Origin: Bacteroides propionicifaciens DSM 19291 = JCM 14649
GTDB lineage: Bacteria > Bacteroidota > Bacteroidia > Bacteroidales > Bacteroidaceae
Direction of reading: 5' to 3'
Assembly (NCBI RefSeq): GCF_000375405.1
Contig: NZ_AQWS01000029.1
Location: 121-33,682, forward strand
Length of the DNA stretch: 33,562 nucleotides
Position 1 is the first letter of the stretch. Each line of letters starts with the position of its first letter. Of the stretch, positions 25,160-33,507 are shown one piece after another. The notes beneath the pieces were generated by a model. It worked only from the letters and a program-made list of their open reading frames with translations, had not been told where the DNA came from and searched no databases. The position numbers and the translations under genes were made by a program.

Positions 25160-25203
25160 TTTAAAGGGGCTAGTCTTTTCTTGAACTAGTCCCTTTAAAT
25201 TTA
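25160..25203 (+). terminator. Terminator of the M16 gene
   Basis: A 15-bp stem with one G-T wobble, TTTAAAGGGGCTAGT (25160-25174) with ACTAGTCCCTTTAAA (25185-25199), has a 10-nt loop and runs into a T-rich tail. It lies 18 bp after the stop codon. Confidence 0.85.
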
Positions 25204-25220
25204 ACTAACCCTAAACACAC

Positions 25221-26729
25221 ATGAATTCAACATTACTAAACTCTTTCATCCAGCTGTTTAAGCTCAACTGGCTTGCTACCAAAAGAGAGTCGGGTAAAGA
25301 GATTAAAACAGCCTCAACCATACTCAGGGGGTTGTCACTGGTTTTCTTCTTTGCTCTAGCCATACTTTGGTCGGTAATTGTCTTCAAACAAATCCGAGCA
25401 GGAGAACTCAACTTACACGAAGGAGCGAAGATTGTAGCACTTGCCTTAGGACCAATGCTGGCCTACGATTTTTTAATCCGAATATCTCTGCCCAGTTATA
25501 TTTTAGAAGAACTACCAGTTCTCTTTACTCTACCCCTAGAGAAGAGACATGTCATTTTATTCAAACTATTCTACCACGGAGTAGGCCCATTAGTGATTAT
25601 GTGGGTAGTCTTGATTACCCCTATTCTAGGAAGTCTTAATTATTTCAATGTGGGCATATTGGGGTATGTCCATGCTTTTCTAATTATGCTACTGGTTTTC
25701 ACGATAAACAAACAGGTTATAGTTCTAGCCAAAAACTATTTTTCAAAGCATAAAGTTGTAACTACAACCTCGGTGATACTTTACTTCTTGGTGGTATTTC
25801 TCCCACTTATCTTATATAAGTTTGATGCTGTTAGCCAAGCTTATGGGAGTATACTCGTTCCACTAAATCACTACTGGCCAACTTACCTTATCTTACTACT
25901 CTTGCTAGGAGTAACACTAAGTCTAACCTATCAATTACTTCGTAATTTTAAAATTGACAGTCTAGGAGATGATGGATCAGATAACTCCTTCCAATTTAAC
26001 TCGCTTACAAAGAGTGAGCGATGGAGTAAGATGGGACAACTTGGTCAGCAAATAAGATTAGACTTACTTTTCTTATTACGCACCAAGAAGATGCGAGCAC
26101 TTCTACTTGTAATTCTTTTCTTTACAGCTCTTCCTATTTATACAATTCTAAGTAACCCCGAAGAGAGAGTTCTGAGTAGTTTAAATTTCCCCTATGTCTA
26201 TTCAGCAATAATGTTTTACATGACCTACGTGCAATACGAATCCATTTCGATGGAGTTTTACTTTACACAAAGAAATCATATGGTCACCCTACTCAAAAGT
26301 AAATATATAATTACCACTATTGCGACCATCCCTTTATTGATTGCAGGCATCGTTTGTTTCCTCTACAGAGGGTTTGATTTATGGGGATTAATAGCACTCT
26401 ATAGCTATATACCAGGTTTAATCAGTCTGTTTGGTCTAAGCATGTATATTTTTAATAGTATTGGAATCAATCCTGAGGCCAAAACCAAAGTCAACAAAAG
26501 TTTTAGTGGAATAATCTTTTTATTCATCTTGGTTGCGGCCGTTAGTGTTCCACTAATCAACTGGATAATCAGCCTTATCGTAGGCCAACCCTACTACGAG
26601 AATTTAACCATCATAATCTTAAACTTAGGAGTTGTTCTTCTTTCACCTCTTTGGTTAAAGTTGATTGCTAAATCAATGAACAATAGAAAATATAAAAATC
26701 TAGAGGGTATCCGCAACTCACTTAACTAA
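25221..26729 (+). CDS. ABC exporter membrane subunit (DUF5687-like)
   Basis: Polytopic inner-membrane protein of 502 aa with about 12 hydrophobic segments, resembling the DUF5687 family of Bacteroidetes ABC-2-type permeases. The N-terminus 'LNSFIQLFKLNWLATKRES' is the amphipathic start typical of these exporters. Segments such as 'LAILWSVIVFKQI', 'GPLVIMWVVLITPILGSL' and 'ILYFLVVFLPLILY' are transmembrane helices. It is followed 15 bp later by its ATPase gene. The substrate is unknown; the linked NlpC/P60 and TraB-like envelope genes suggest a role at the cell envelope (inference). No promoter motif was recognised in the short gap after the M16 terminator. Confidence 0.8.
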   Translation: MNSTLLNSFIQLFKLNWLATKRESGKEIKTASTILRGLSLVFFFALAILWSVIVFKQIRAGELNLHEGAKIVALALGPMLAYDFLIRISLPSYILEELPVLFTLPLEKRHVILFKLFYHGVGPLVIMWVVLITPILGSLNYFNVGILGYVHAFLIMLLVFTINKQVIVLAKNYFSKHKVVTTTSVILYFLVVFLPLILYKFDAVSQAYGSILVPLNHYWPTYLILLLLLGVTLSLTYQLLRNFKIDSLGDDGSDNSFQFNSLTKSERWSKMGQLGQQIRLDLLFLLRTKKMRALLLVILFFTALPIYTILSNPEERVLSSLNFPYVYSAIMFYMTYVQYESISMEFYFTQRNHMVTLLKSKYIITTIATIPLLIAGIVCFLYRGFDLWGLIALYSYIPGLISLFGLSMYIFNSIGINPEAKTKVNKSFSGIIFLFILVAAVSVPLINWIISLIVGQPYYENLTIIILNLGVVLLSPLWLKLIAKSMNNRKYKNLEGIRNSLN

Positions 26730-26744
26730 TAAACAGAAAACATC

Positions 26745-27467
26745 ATGTTAGAAATAAATAATATCACAAAATCATACAATAAGAAAGAGGTACTCAATAT
26801 ACCCTCTCTTAAGATAGATAAAGGCGAACTCATCGGTATTGTGGGCAATAATGGAGCAGGAAAATCAACACTTTTCAGACTTATGCTCGACCTGATTGCT
26901 CCCGACACAGGAGAAATAGGCTCAAAAGGTTTACTGGTTAATAAGTCGGAAGATTGGAAAACCTATACGGGTTCTTATGTTGATAATACATTCTTGCTTG
27001 GCTACCTTACGCCTACCGAATACCTTGATTTTTTAGGTTCACTCGGCAACATGACCAAAGAGGAAATATCGGCACGAGTAGATCGCTTTAAGAACTACCT
27101 AGGAACTGACAACCTCGAAGGAAAGAAATATATTCGTAACCTCTCTTCGGGAAATCAACAAAAAGTGGGTATTGTGGGTGCTCTATTTAATCAACCCGAA
27201 TTTGTAATTCTGGATGAACCCTTTAACTTCTTAGATCCCACAGCACAAGAGAACACCAAAAAGCTTTTGGCCAAAATACACAGCGATACAGAAACCACCA
27301 TTTTAGTTTCAAGTCATAACCTGGAACATTTGCTAACCATCTGCACAAGAGTTATCTTGCTCGAAAATGGAGTAGTTATCAAAGATGTCAAAGGCGATGC
27401 AGCCGTATATCAAGAAGAAATTATGAGCTACTTCCTCAAAGACATGGAGGACAATAGTGAAGAGTAA
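26745..27467 (+). CDS. ABC transporter ATP-binding protein
   Basis: Cytosolic nucleotide-binding subunit (240 aa) that powers the preceding membrane protein. Motifs: Walker A GNNGAGKST (residues 34-42), ABC signature 'LSSGNQQK' near 132 (variant of LSGGQ), Walker B 'FVILDEPFNFLDP' near 151-163 and the H-loop in 'ILVSSHNLEHL'. The layout fits CcmA-type drug/lipid exporter ATPases that pair with ABC-2 permeases. Its last 11 bp overlap the next gene, so expression of the NlpC protein is translationally coupled to it. Confidence 0.93.
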   Translation: MLEINNITKSYNKKEVLNIPSLKIDKGELIGIVGNNGAGKSTLFRLMLDLIAPDTGEIGSKGLLVNKSEDWKTYTGSYVDNTFLLGYLTPTEYLDFLGSLGNMTKEEISARVDRFKNYLGTDNLEGKKYIRNLSSGNQQKVGIVGALFNQPEFVILDEPFNFLDPTAQENTKKLLAKIHSDTETTILVSSHNLEHLLTICTRVILLENGVVIKDVKGDAAVYQEEIMSYFLKDMEDNSEE

Positions 27468-27975
27468 GTTTTTATATAAACTAGTAATAGGGTTATGTGT
27501 GCTCTTGGGTTTTGCTAGCTGCAAGACCCAAACTCCTAGACTCGATTACAAAGCACTAGCAGAAGCTTCAAGAAGGCTCGATATGGAGATTGGCTATACG
27601 GATAATCCGAAGCTCTATCTAGAGAGTGCCGAATGGATCGGTACTCCCTATCGAAATGGTGGCAACTCGAAAAGAGGTGTCGATTGCTCAGGCTTTACCA
27701 AACAGGTATTCTCGAAAACCTACGGCCTGGAGCTACAACGAACCACACAGGGACAAACTAAACAGATACGAAAGGTATCCAAAAATAACCTCAGAGAGGG
27801 TGATCTTGTGTTCTTTAGTAGCCCAAGATCCAAAAGACGGGTGGCTCATGTGGGCATATACCTCAAAAACGATCTCTTTGTACATGCCAGCACAAGTAGA
27901 GGAGTAATTGTTAGCAATTTAAAATCAAAATATTACAAACAACATTGGCTATATGGTGGACGACTTAAAAAATAG
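27457..27975 (+). CDS. NlpC/P60 peptidoglycan endopeptidase lipoprotein
   Basis: Envelope cell-wall hydrolase of 172 aa that cleaves peptide crosslinks in peptidoglycan. A lipoprotein signal with lipobox FASC (Cys22) precedes the NlpC/P60 domain, which carries the catalytic triad: Cys77 in 'RGVDCSGF', His131 in 'VAHVGIY' and a third polar residue, His143 in 'FVHAS'. The start must be the GTG at 27457 because no ATG gives a complete signal peptide; this overlaps the ATPase gene by 11 bp. Its 3' end overlaps the next gene by 23 bp. It resembles Spr/MepS-type hydrolases in size. Confidence 0.92.
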   Translation: MKSKFLYKLVIGLCVLLGFASCKTQTPRLDYKALAEASRRLDMEIGYTDNPKLYLESAEWIGTPYRNGGNSKRGVDCSGFTKQVFSKTYGLELQRTTQGQTKQIRKVSKNNLREGDLVFFSSPRSKRRVAHVGIYLKNDLFVHASTSRGVIVSNLKSKYYKQHWLYGGRLKK

Positions 27976-28906
27976 ACTCAGTAGAACAGTGCAATTCATT
28001 ATACTTTTGCTACTCTCAACACAAGTGGTAGATGCTCAGCTATTATGGAAAATCAGCAAGCAAGATCAACCTGACTCCTATATATTGGGGACTCACCACG
28101 TGATTCCAAGTTCTGTGATTGAAAACATAAAAGGAGTTGAAGAAGCGTATAAAAACAGTGAAGTACTGGTTGGCGAACTTGATATTAGAGAAATGGATGA
28201 GTTTGCCTCGGATGCGAACAATAGCATGATGCTCATGGCCCCTGCCGATTCTGCTCTCAATAAAGTAATGCGTGAAAACAGTTATAATTCACTCATGGAG
28301 CTGATGGATAAGGACCCTAACCTCGTTCAGCTCCCCAAGCTAATGGCAAACAGCTTTAAGCCACAGATGGTAAGCTCACTACTCAGCATAGGCCTGGCAG
28401 TCAAAGCTAACGAAAAGTTATTTCCAGGCAACGACTCTCCCATGGGTGTAGATATGATATTTGAGAATAGAGCAGTCAAAGAGGGCAAAGAAATTATTGG
28501 TCTAGAAAGCATGACTTTTCAGACCAAGCTACTTTACGATAATAAATCCATAAAAAAAGCAGCTGAAGAGTTATCCGACTTAATCGATTGCTTAGATAGC
28601 AACCCTGAGGCCGTTATAGCAAGCTCTGAAGAATTGGCCAAGCTCTATGTCGAACAAAATCTTGAGGGTCTACTCAAACTAGCCGATGAAACGTCTTCGG
28701 ATATTTGCCCAGCTCTAACCATGGATCCTCTCGACCGTAAACTCATGGTAGACGATCGTAATATTGACTGGATACCGAAGTTAAAAACGGCCATAAAAAA
28801 TAATTCTTGTTTCATTATTGTGGGTGCTTTACACCTACCTGGTCAACTCGGAGTATTAGAACTTCTCAAGAAAGAGGGCTACACAATATCCTCGGTATCG
28901 AAGTAA
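27953..28906 (+). CDS. TraB/GumN-family protein, secreted
   Basis: A 317-aa protein of the TraB/GumN (GTxH-motif) family, thought to be metal-dependent peptidase-like hydrolases. A signal peptide ends near 'TQVVDAQ' (residue 29). The N-terminal 'LLWKISKQDQPDSYILGTHH' places the GTHH motif at residues 46-49. A conserved Glu lies in 'EVLVGELDI' and 'GKEIIGLES', and the C-terminal 'FIIVGALHLPGQLGVLELL' holds the second His of the predicted active site. The start codon lies inside the NlpC/P60 gene (23-bp overlap). It is the last gene of the ABC exporter cluster. Its substrate is unknown. Confidence 0.9.
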   Translation: MVDDLKNRLSRTVQFIILLLLSTQVVDAQLLWKISKQDQPDSYILGTHHVIPSSVIENIKGVEEAYKNSEVLVGELDIREMDEFASDANNSMMLMAPADSALNKVMRENSYNSLMELMDKDPNLVQLPKLMANSFKPQMVSSLLSIGLAVKANEKLFPGNDSPMGVDMIFENRAVKEGKEIIGLESMTFQTKLLYDNKSIKKAAEELSDLIDCLDSNPEAVIASSEELAKLYVEQNLEGLLKLADETSSDICPALTMDPLDRKLMVDDRNIDWIPKLKTAIKNNSCFIIVGALHLPGQLGVLELLKKEGYTISSVSK

Positions 28907-28963
28907 AACTAAGCAACAGCCTGAAACAAACAGCTCATTACTAGTAATTATTATCCTAATTAA

Positions 28964-28995
28964 TTTGATTGCTAATAAGTAAATCATTAATTTTG
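28964..28995 (+). promoter_or_regulatory. Promoter of rplU-rpmA (Bacteroidetes consensus)
   Basis: TTTG (28964-28967), a spacer of exactly 20 bp and TAATTTTG (28988-28995) match the phylum consensus TTTG-N19-21-TAnnTTTG at every fixed base. The predicted start near 29002 leaves an 80-nt leader. Confidence 0.8.
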
Positions 28996-29001
28996 CAACC
29001 G

Positions 29002-29084
29002 ATTATTCCTAGCTAGGTAATCAAGCGACTAGAAATGAAATTTAGTCCACCTAGGGGAGCAAACCTGTATTATACAAATAACAG
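29002..29084 (+). promoter_or_regulatory. Structured 5' leader of rplU
   Basis: CTAGGT (29013-29018) pairs with ACCTAG (29049-29054), enclosing the inner stem GACTA (29027-29031) with TAGTC (29043-29047). CCTAG at 29008-29012 could compete for CTAGG (29051-29055), giving an alternative fold. A leader used for autogenous control by a ribosomal protein is plausible but unproven. I do not recognise an Rfam family. Confidence 0.35.
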
Positions 29085-29402
29085 ATGTACGCAATTGTAG
29101 AAATCAATGGTCAGCAATTCAAAGCAGAAGCTGGCAAAAAACTTTTCGTTCACCACATCCAAAACACTGAAAATGGTGCGACAGTTGAGTTTGACAAAGT
29201 TCTTTTAGTAGACAAAGACGGTAACATTACTATCGGTGCACCAACAGTAGAAGGCGCAAAAGTAGTATGTGAAGTTAAATCTCCACTTGTTAAAGGTGAC
29301 AAAGTAATTGTTTTCAAAAAGAAAAGAAGAAAAGGATACCGTGTTAAAAACGGTCACCGTCAACAATTCACTGAATTGACAGTTAAAGAAGTTATAGCTT
29401 AA
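29085..29402 (+). CDS. rplU: 50S ribosomal protein L21
   Basis: Structural protein of the large ribosomal subunit that binds 23S rRNA. The 105-aa length and the sequence are typical: start '[20 protein letters not shown]', '[10 protein letters not shown]', '[20 protein letters not shown]' and the L21 signature ending '[12 protein letters not shown]'. It is the first gene of the conserved rplU-rpmA pair; rpmA begins 28 bp downstream. It sits behind the best promoter match in the window, as expected for a highly expressed gene. Confidence 0.99.
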   Translation: MYAIVEINGQQFKAEAGKKLFVHHIQNTENGATVEFDKVLLVDKDGNITIGAPTVEGAKVVCEVKSPLVKGDKVIVFKKKRRKGYRVKNGHRQQFTELTVKEVIA

Positions 29403-29430
29403 TCATTAATCAATTAAAAATTAAGAAGAA

Positions 29431-29700
29431 ATGGCACATAAAAAAGGTGTAGGTAGTTCGAAGAACGGCCGTGAATCGGAAAGCAAAAGATTAGGCGTTA
29501 AGATTTATGGTGGTGAAATTTGCAAAGCAGGTAACATTATCATTCGTCAAAGAGGTACTGCCTTCCACCCAGGTGAAAACATGGGTATTGGTAAAGATCA
29601 CACTCTTTACGCTTTAGTAGATGGTACTGTAAACTTCAAAGTAGGTAGAGCAAACAAACGTTTTGTTTCTATTATTCCTACTGAAAGTGTAGAAGCATAA
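29431..29700 (+). CDS. rpmA: 50S ribosomal protein L27
   Basis: Small basic protein (89 aa) of the large subunit whose N-terminal tail reaches the peptidyl-transferase centre. The sequence '[20 protein letters not shown]' is the mature-type N-terminus and lacks the cleaved extension found in many Firmicutes. '[20 protein letters not shown]' is the family signature. It is co-transcribed with rplU and ends at a strong terminator. Confidence 0.99.
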   Translation: MAHKKGVGSSKNGRESESKRLGVKIYGGEICKAGNIIIRQRGTAFHPGENMGIGKDHTLYALVDGTVNFKVGRANKRFVSIIPTESVEA

Positions 29701-29728
29701 GGCTTTAATAGCAGTATAAAATATTTTG

Positions 29729-29768
29729 GAGGGATGCAGCTTAAGAGTTTGCATCCCTCTGTTTTTTA
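29729..29768 (+). terminator. Terminator of rplU-rpmA
   Basis: The perfect 10-bp stem GAGGGATGCA (29729-29738) with TGCATCCCTC (29750-29759) has an 11-nt loop, followed by TG and T6 (29762-29767). Confidence 0.93.
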
Positions 29769-29802
29769 TATAATTCACGCCCCTATATTATCTATTTTTC
29801 CA

Positions 29803-29810
29803 TATCTTTG
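29803..29810 (+). promoter_or_regulatory. -7 element of serS
   Basis: TATCTTTG matches TAnnTTTG exactly, 33 bp upstream of the serS ATG. No good TTTG was found at the -33 position. Confidence 0.5.
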
Positions 29811-29843
29811 TAGTTTACGATATGTTCATAAAAAAGTGTTAAC

Positions 29844-31118
29844 ATGCTTACAATAAAACAGATTACCGAAGAGCCAGAAAGAGTTCTTCGTGGACTTGAA
29901 AAAAAGAATTTTAAGAACGCTAAAGAAGCGTTAGACCAAGTTATTGATGCCAACGAAAGAAGAAAAGAGGCACAAAAACAACTAGATAACAACCTTGCAG
30001 AAGTTAATGCACTATCGAAGACCATTGGTCAGATGATGAAAGAAGGTAAAAAAGATGAGGCGACTTCCATCCGTGAACAAGTTTCGTCTATGAAGGAAGG
30101 CAATAAAGCATTAGAAAATGCAATGAACTCTGCCCTGCAAGAGATGAACGAGCTTCTTTATAATATTCCTAATATTCCTCACGAATCTGTTCCAGAAGGT
30201 GTTGGTGCTGATGACAATAAAGTAGAACGCACAGGTGGTAAGAATCCTCAGTTAGCTGAAGGTGCACTACCTCACTGGGAATTAGCAAAAAAATACGACC
30301 TGATCGATTTCGAACTAGGTGTTAAGATTGCAGGTGCTGGTTTCCCCGTATACAAAGGTAAAGGTGCTCGTTTACAACGCTCACTTATCAACTTCTTTTT
30401 AGATGAAGCTAGAGATGCTGGATACCTAGAAATCGAACCTCCTTATGTAGTTAACGCTGCTTCAGGTTACGGAACAGGACAGCTACCCGACAAAGAGGGT
30501 CAGATGTACCACGCTACAGCAGATGATCTATATCTTATCCCAACAGCCGAAGTTCCAGTAACAAATATCTACCGTGACGTTATCGTAGACGAGAAAGATC
30601 TTCCTATCAAAAACTGTGCATATTCTGCATGTTTCAGAAGAGAAGCAGGTTCATATGGTAAAGATGTAAGAGGATTAAATCGCTTACACCAATTCAATAA
30701 GGTTGAAATCGTTAGAATCGACAAACCAGAGCATTCATACACTTCACTCAACGAGATGATTGAATATGTTGAGGGCCTTGTAACTAAACTAGGACTTCCA
30801 TACCGTATTCTTCGTCTTTGTGGCGGTGACATGGGCTTTACTTCTGCACTTACATTCGATTTTGAAGTTTATTCTGCTGCACAAGAACGTTGGTTAGAAG
30901 TAAGTTCTGTATCTAACTTTGAATCTTACCAAGCTAATCGCTTGATGTGTCGCTACCGTAACGACGACAAAAAGACAGAGCTTTGTCACACACTAAACGG
31001 TTCAGCATTAGCACTACCAAGAATCGTTGCAGCCCTACTAGAAAACAACCAAACACCAGAAGGAATCAAAATTCCTGAGGTATTAGTACCCTATTGTGGA
31101 TTTGATATTATAGACTAA
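29844..31118 (+). CDS. serS: Seryl-tRNA synthetase
   Basis: Class II aminoacyl-tRNA synthetase that charges tRNA-Ser and tRNA-Sec with serine in the cytosol. At 424 aa it has the usual length. The N-terminal half (about 1-110) is the long antiparallel coiled-coil arm that grips the tRNA variable loop. The catalytic core carries the motif 2 region 'CFRREAGSYGKDVRGLNRLH' with 'QFNKVEIV', the serine pocket 'TAEVPVTNIY', and motif 3 'LNGSALALPRIVAALLENNQ'. The next gene begins 25 bp downstream on the same strand and may be co-transcribed. Confidence 0.98.
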   Translation: MLTIKQITEEPERVLRGLEKKNFKNAKEALDQVIDANERRKEAQKQLDNNLAEVNALSKTIGQMMKEGKKDEATSIREQVSSMKEGNKALENAMNSALQEMNELLYNIPNIPHESVPEGVGADDNKVERTGGKNPQLAEGALPHWELAKKYDLIDFELGVKIAGAGFPVYKGKGARLQRSLINFFLDEARDAGYLEIEPPYVVNAASGYGTGQLPDKEGQMYHATADDLYLIPTAEVPVTNIYRDVIVDEKDLPIKNCAYSACFRREAGSYGKDVRGLNRLHQFNKVEIVRIDKPEHSYTSLNEMIEYVEGLVTKLGLPYRILRLCGGDMGFTSALTFDFEVYSAAQERWLEVSSVSNFESYQANRLMCRYRNDDKKTELCHTLNGSALALPRIVAALLENNQTPEGIKIPEVLVPYCGFDIID

Positions 31119-31143
31119 AAATATATATAGAACGAAGATAAAC

Positions 31144-33507
31144 ATGAACAAAATCATTAGTAAAGACAAGTTTTCAGACCGCGTTTATAGATTTGTTGTG
31201 GAAGCGCCACTAATTGCAAAATCTAGAAAAGCGGGGCATTTTGTGATTGTCAGAGTGGGTGAAAAAGGCGAGCGTATGCCATTAACCATTGCAGGTGCAG
31301 ACACGACAAAAGGTACAATCACTTTGGTAATACAACGTGTAGGACTTTCGTCAAAACGCCTTTGCGACCTAAATGAAGGCGACTATATCACCGATGTAGT
31401 GGGTCCATTGGGTCAAGCAACTGACATAAAGAATCACGGAACAGTTGTCTGTGCAGGTGGTGGAGTTGGGATGGCCCCCATGCTACCAATTGTGGAAGCT
31501 CTTAAAAAAGCAGGTAACAGAGTAATCTCTGTTATTGCTGGAAGATCAAAAGATTTAATTATTCTTGAAGATGAAATTAGAGCTAGCTCCGACGAAGTGA
31601 TCATCATGACTGATGATGGTTCTTATGGAAGAAAAGGACTTGTTACTGCAGGTGTTGAAGAAGTCTTACAGAGAGAAAAAGTAGATCATTGCTTTGCTAT
31701 TGGGCCTGCAATTATGATGAAATTCTTATGCAAGCTAACCGAGCAATATAAAATACCAACTACAGTATCGCTCAATACCATCATGGTAGACGGAACTGGT
31801 ATGTGTGGAGCATGTAGAATCACTGTTGACGGAAAGACTAAGTTTGTCTGCGTAGATGGACCAGAGTTTGATGGTCATAAAGTAAACTTCGATGAGATGC
31901 TCAAAAGAATGGGTGCATTCAAATCGATTGAAGCAGCAAAATTTGAAGATAGCAACAATGCTAATCCATCATCTACTCTCGAAGCCAATACAACTGATGT
32001 TGAACGCCTTGTTCTTAATCACGAAGACATCCGTATTTCTGATATAAAATCGGATGACAGCTCTTCGAGAGATGCTGAATGGCGTCTTGCATTACGCAAA
32101 GCAATCAAAGCAAAAGAACGTTCTTCGTACGAGCGCTGTGTTATGAATGAGCTTGATCCTGTTTATCGTGCAACTAGCTTGACCGATGAAGTAAATCAAG
32201 GACTCACCATCAAACAAGCCCAAGAAGAAGCCAAACGTTGCTTAGACTGTAATAACCCTGGCTGTGTTTCGGGTTGTCCTGTTGAGATTGATATCCCTCG
32301 TTTTATTAAACATATTGAAATTGGCGAGTTTGGTAAAGCTGCTCAAACGCTAAAAGAGACAAGTGCTCTTCCTGCTGTTTGTGGTCGTGTATGCCCTCAA
32401 GAAAAGCAATGCGAGGCTAAATGTATCCACCTAAAGATGGGTAAACCTGCTGTAGCTATTGGTTACCTAGAACGTTTTGCTGCCGACTACGAAAGAGAAA
32501 GCGGAGAAATGTCTGTACCCGAAGTTGCGCCAAGCAACGGTATCAAGGTTGCTGTAATTGGTTCAGGTCCTGCTGGCCTTGCTTTTGCTGGTGAAATGGC
32601 AAAAAAAGGATATTCAGTAACTGCCTATGAAGCACTACACGAAATTGGTGGTGTACTTAAATATGGTATCCCAGAATTCAGATTACCCAACAAGATTGTA
32701 GATGTTGAGATAGACAACCTCAAAAAAATGGGTGTAAACTTCGTAATGGACTGCATCGTGGGTAAAACTATCGGTGTAGAAGATTTAAAAGCTGAAGGAT
32801 TCCAAGGAGTATTTGTAGCCTCAGGCGCAGGACTACCCAACTTCATGGATATTCCAGGGGAAAACTCAATCAATATCATGTCGTCTAACGAATACCTAAC
32901 TCGTGTAAACCTTATGGAAGCAGCCAATCCAGAATCGGATACTCCTGTAACTAAAGGTAAGCGTGTAGCAGTAATTGGTGGTGGTAACACTGCTATGGAC
33001 TCGGTACGTACCGCAAAACGTCTAGGTGCAGATGTGGCTATGATTATCTACAGAAGATCAGAGGAAGAGATGCCAGCACGTTTGGAAGAAGTACATCATG
33101 CTAAAGCTGAAGGTATCGAATTCAAAACTCTCCACAACCCTATCGAGTACATTGCCGATGAGGAAGGAAAGGTTAAACAAGTCGTTGTACAAAAGATGGA
33201 ACTTGGTGAACCAGATGAATCTGGTCGTAGAAGACCTGTAGCAATCGAAGGTGCTATCGAGACTATCAACATTGATATGGCTATTGTTAGTGTAGGTGTT
33301 TCACCTAATCCTATCGTTCCGACTTCAATCAAAGGGCTTGAGCTAGGTTGGAAGAACACCATCAAGGTTGACGAGAATATGCAATCCTCAATTCCCTTCA
33401 TCTATGCTGGTGGTGATATTGTTAGAGGTGGTGCAACAGTTATCCTAGCTATGGGCGATGGAAGAAAAGCTGCAGCCTCAATGGATGCACAACTACAAGA
33501 AAAGTAA
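31144..33507 (+). CDS. Fused NfnA-NfnB-like flavoprotein (ferredoxin:NADP oxidoreductase / glutamate synthase small subunit-like)
   Basis: A 787-aa fusion of two proteins that are separate in clostridia. Residues 1-285 are a PyrK/NfnA-like ferredoxin-NAD reductase module: FAD-binding 'ERMPLTIAGAD', nucleotide-binding 'CAGGGVGMAPMLPI', and a [2Fe-2S] site with Cys221, Cys224 and Cys236. From about 330 on is a GltD/NfnB-like module: cysteines starting at 366 ('CLDCNNPGCVSGCP') and 413 ('CGRVCPQEKQCEAKC') for two [4Fe-4S] clusters, FAD motif 'GSGPAGLAFAG' near 473, and NADPH motif 'GGGNTAMDSVRTAKRLG' near 610. This matches NfnAB, the electron-bifurcating transhydrogenase linking NADH, NADPH and ferredoxin, or the related sulfide dehydrogenase. 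No glutamate synthase large subunit lies nearby, so an Nfn-type role is favoured. The fusion recurs in Bacteroidales. Confidence 0.85.
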   Translation: MNKIISKDKFSDRVYRFVVEAPLIAKSRKAGHFVIVRVGEKGERMPLTIAGADTTKGTITLVIQRVGLSSKRLCDLNEGDYITDVVGPLGQATDIKNHGTVVCAGGGVGMAPMLPIVEALKKAGNRVISVIAGRSKDLIILEDEIRASSDEVIIMTDDGSYGRKGLVTAGVEEVLQREKVDHCFAIGPAIMMKFLCKLTEQYKIPTTVSLNTIMVDGTGMCGACRITVDGKTKFVCVDGPEFDGHKVNFDEMLKRMGAFKSIEAAKFEDSNNANPSSTLEANTTDVERLVLNHEDIRISDIKSDDSSSRDAEWRLALRKAIKAKERSSYERCVMNELDPVYRATSLTDEVNQGLTIKQAQEEAKRCLDCNNPGCVSGCPVEIDIPRFIKHIEIGEFGKAAQTLKETSALPAVCGRVCPQEKQCEAKCIHLKMGKPAVAIGYLERFAADYERESGEMSVPEVAPSNGIKVAVIGSGPAGLAFAGEMAKKGYSVTAYEALHEIGGVLKYGIPEFRLPNKIVDVEIDNLKKMGVNFVMDCIVGKTIGVEDLKAEGFQGVFVASGAGLPNFMDIPGENSINIMSSNEYLTRVNLMEAANPESDTPVTKGKRVAVIGGGNTAMDSVRTAKRLGADVAMIIYRRSEEEMPARLEEVHHAKAEGIEFKTLHNPIEYIADEEGKVKQVVVQKMELGEPDESGRRRPVAIEGAIETINIDMAIVSVGVSPNPIVPTSIKGLELGWKNTIKVDENMQSSIPFIYAGGDIVRGGATVILAMGDGRKAAASMDAQLQEK

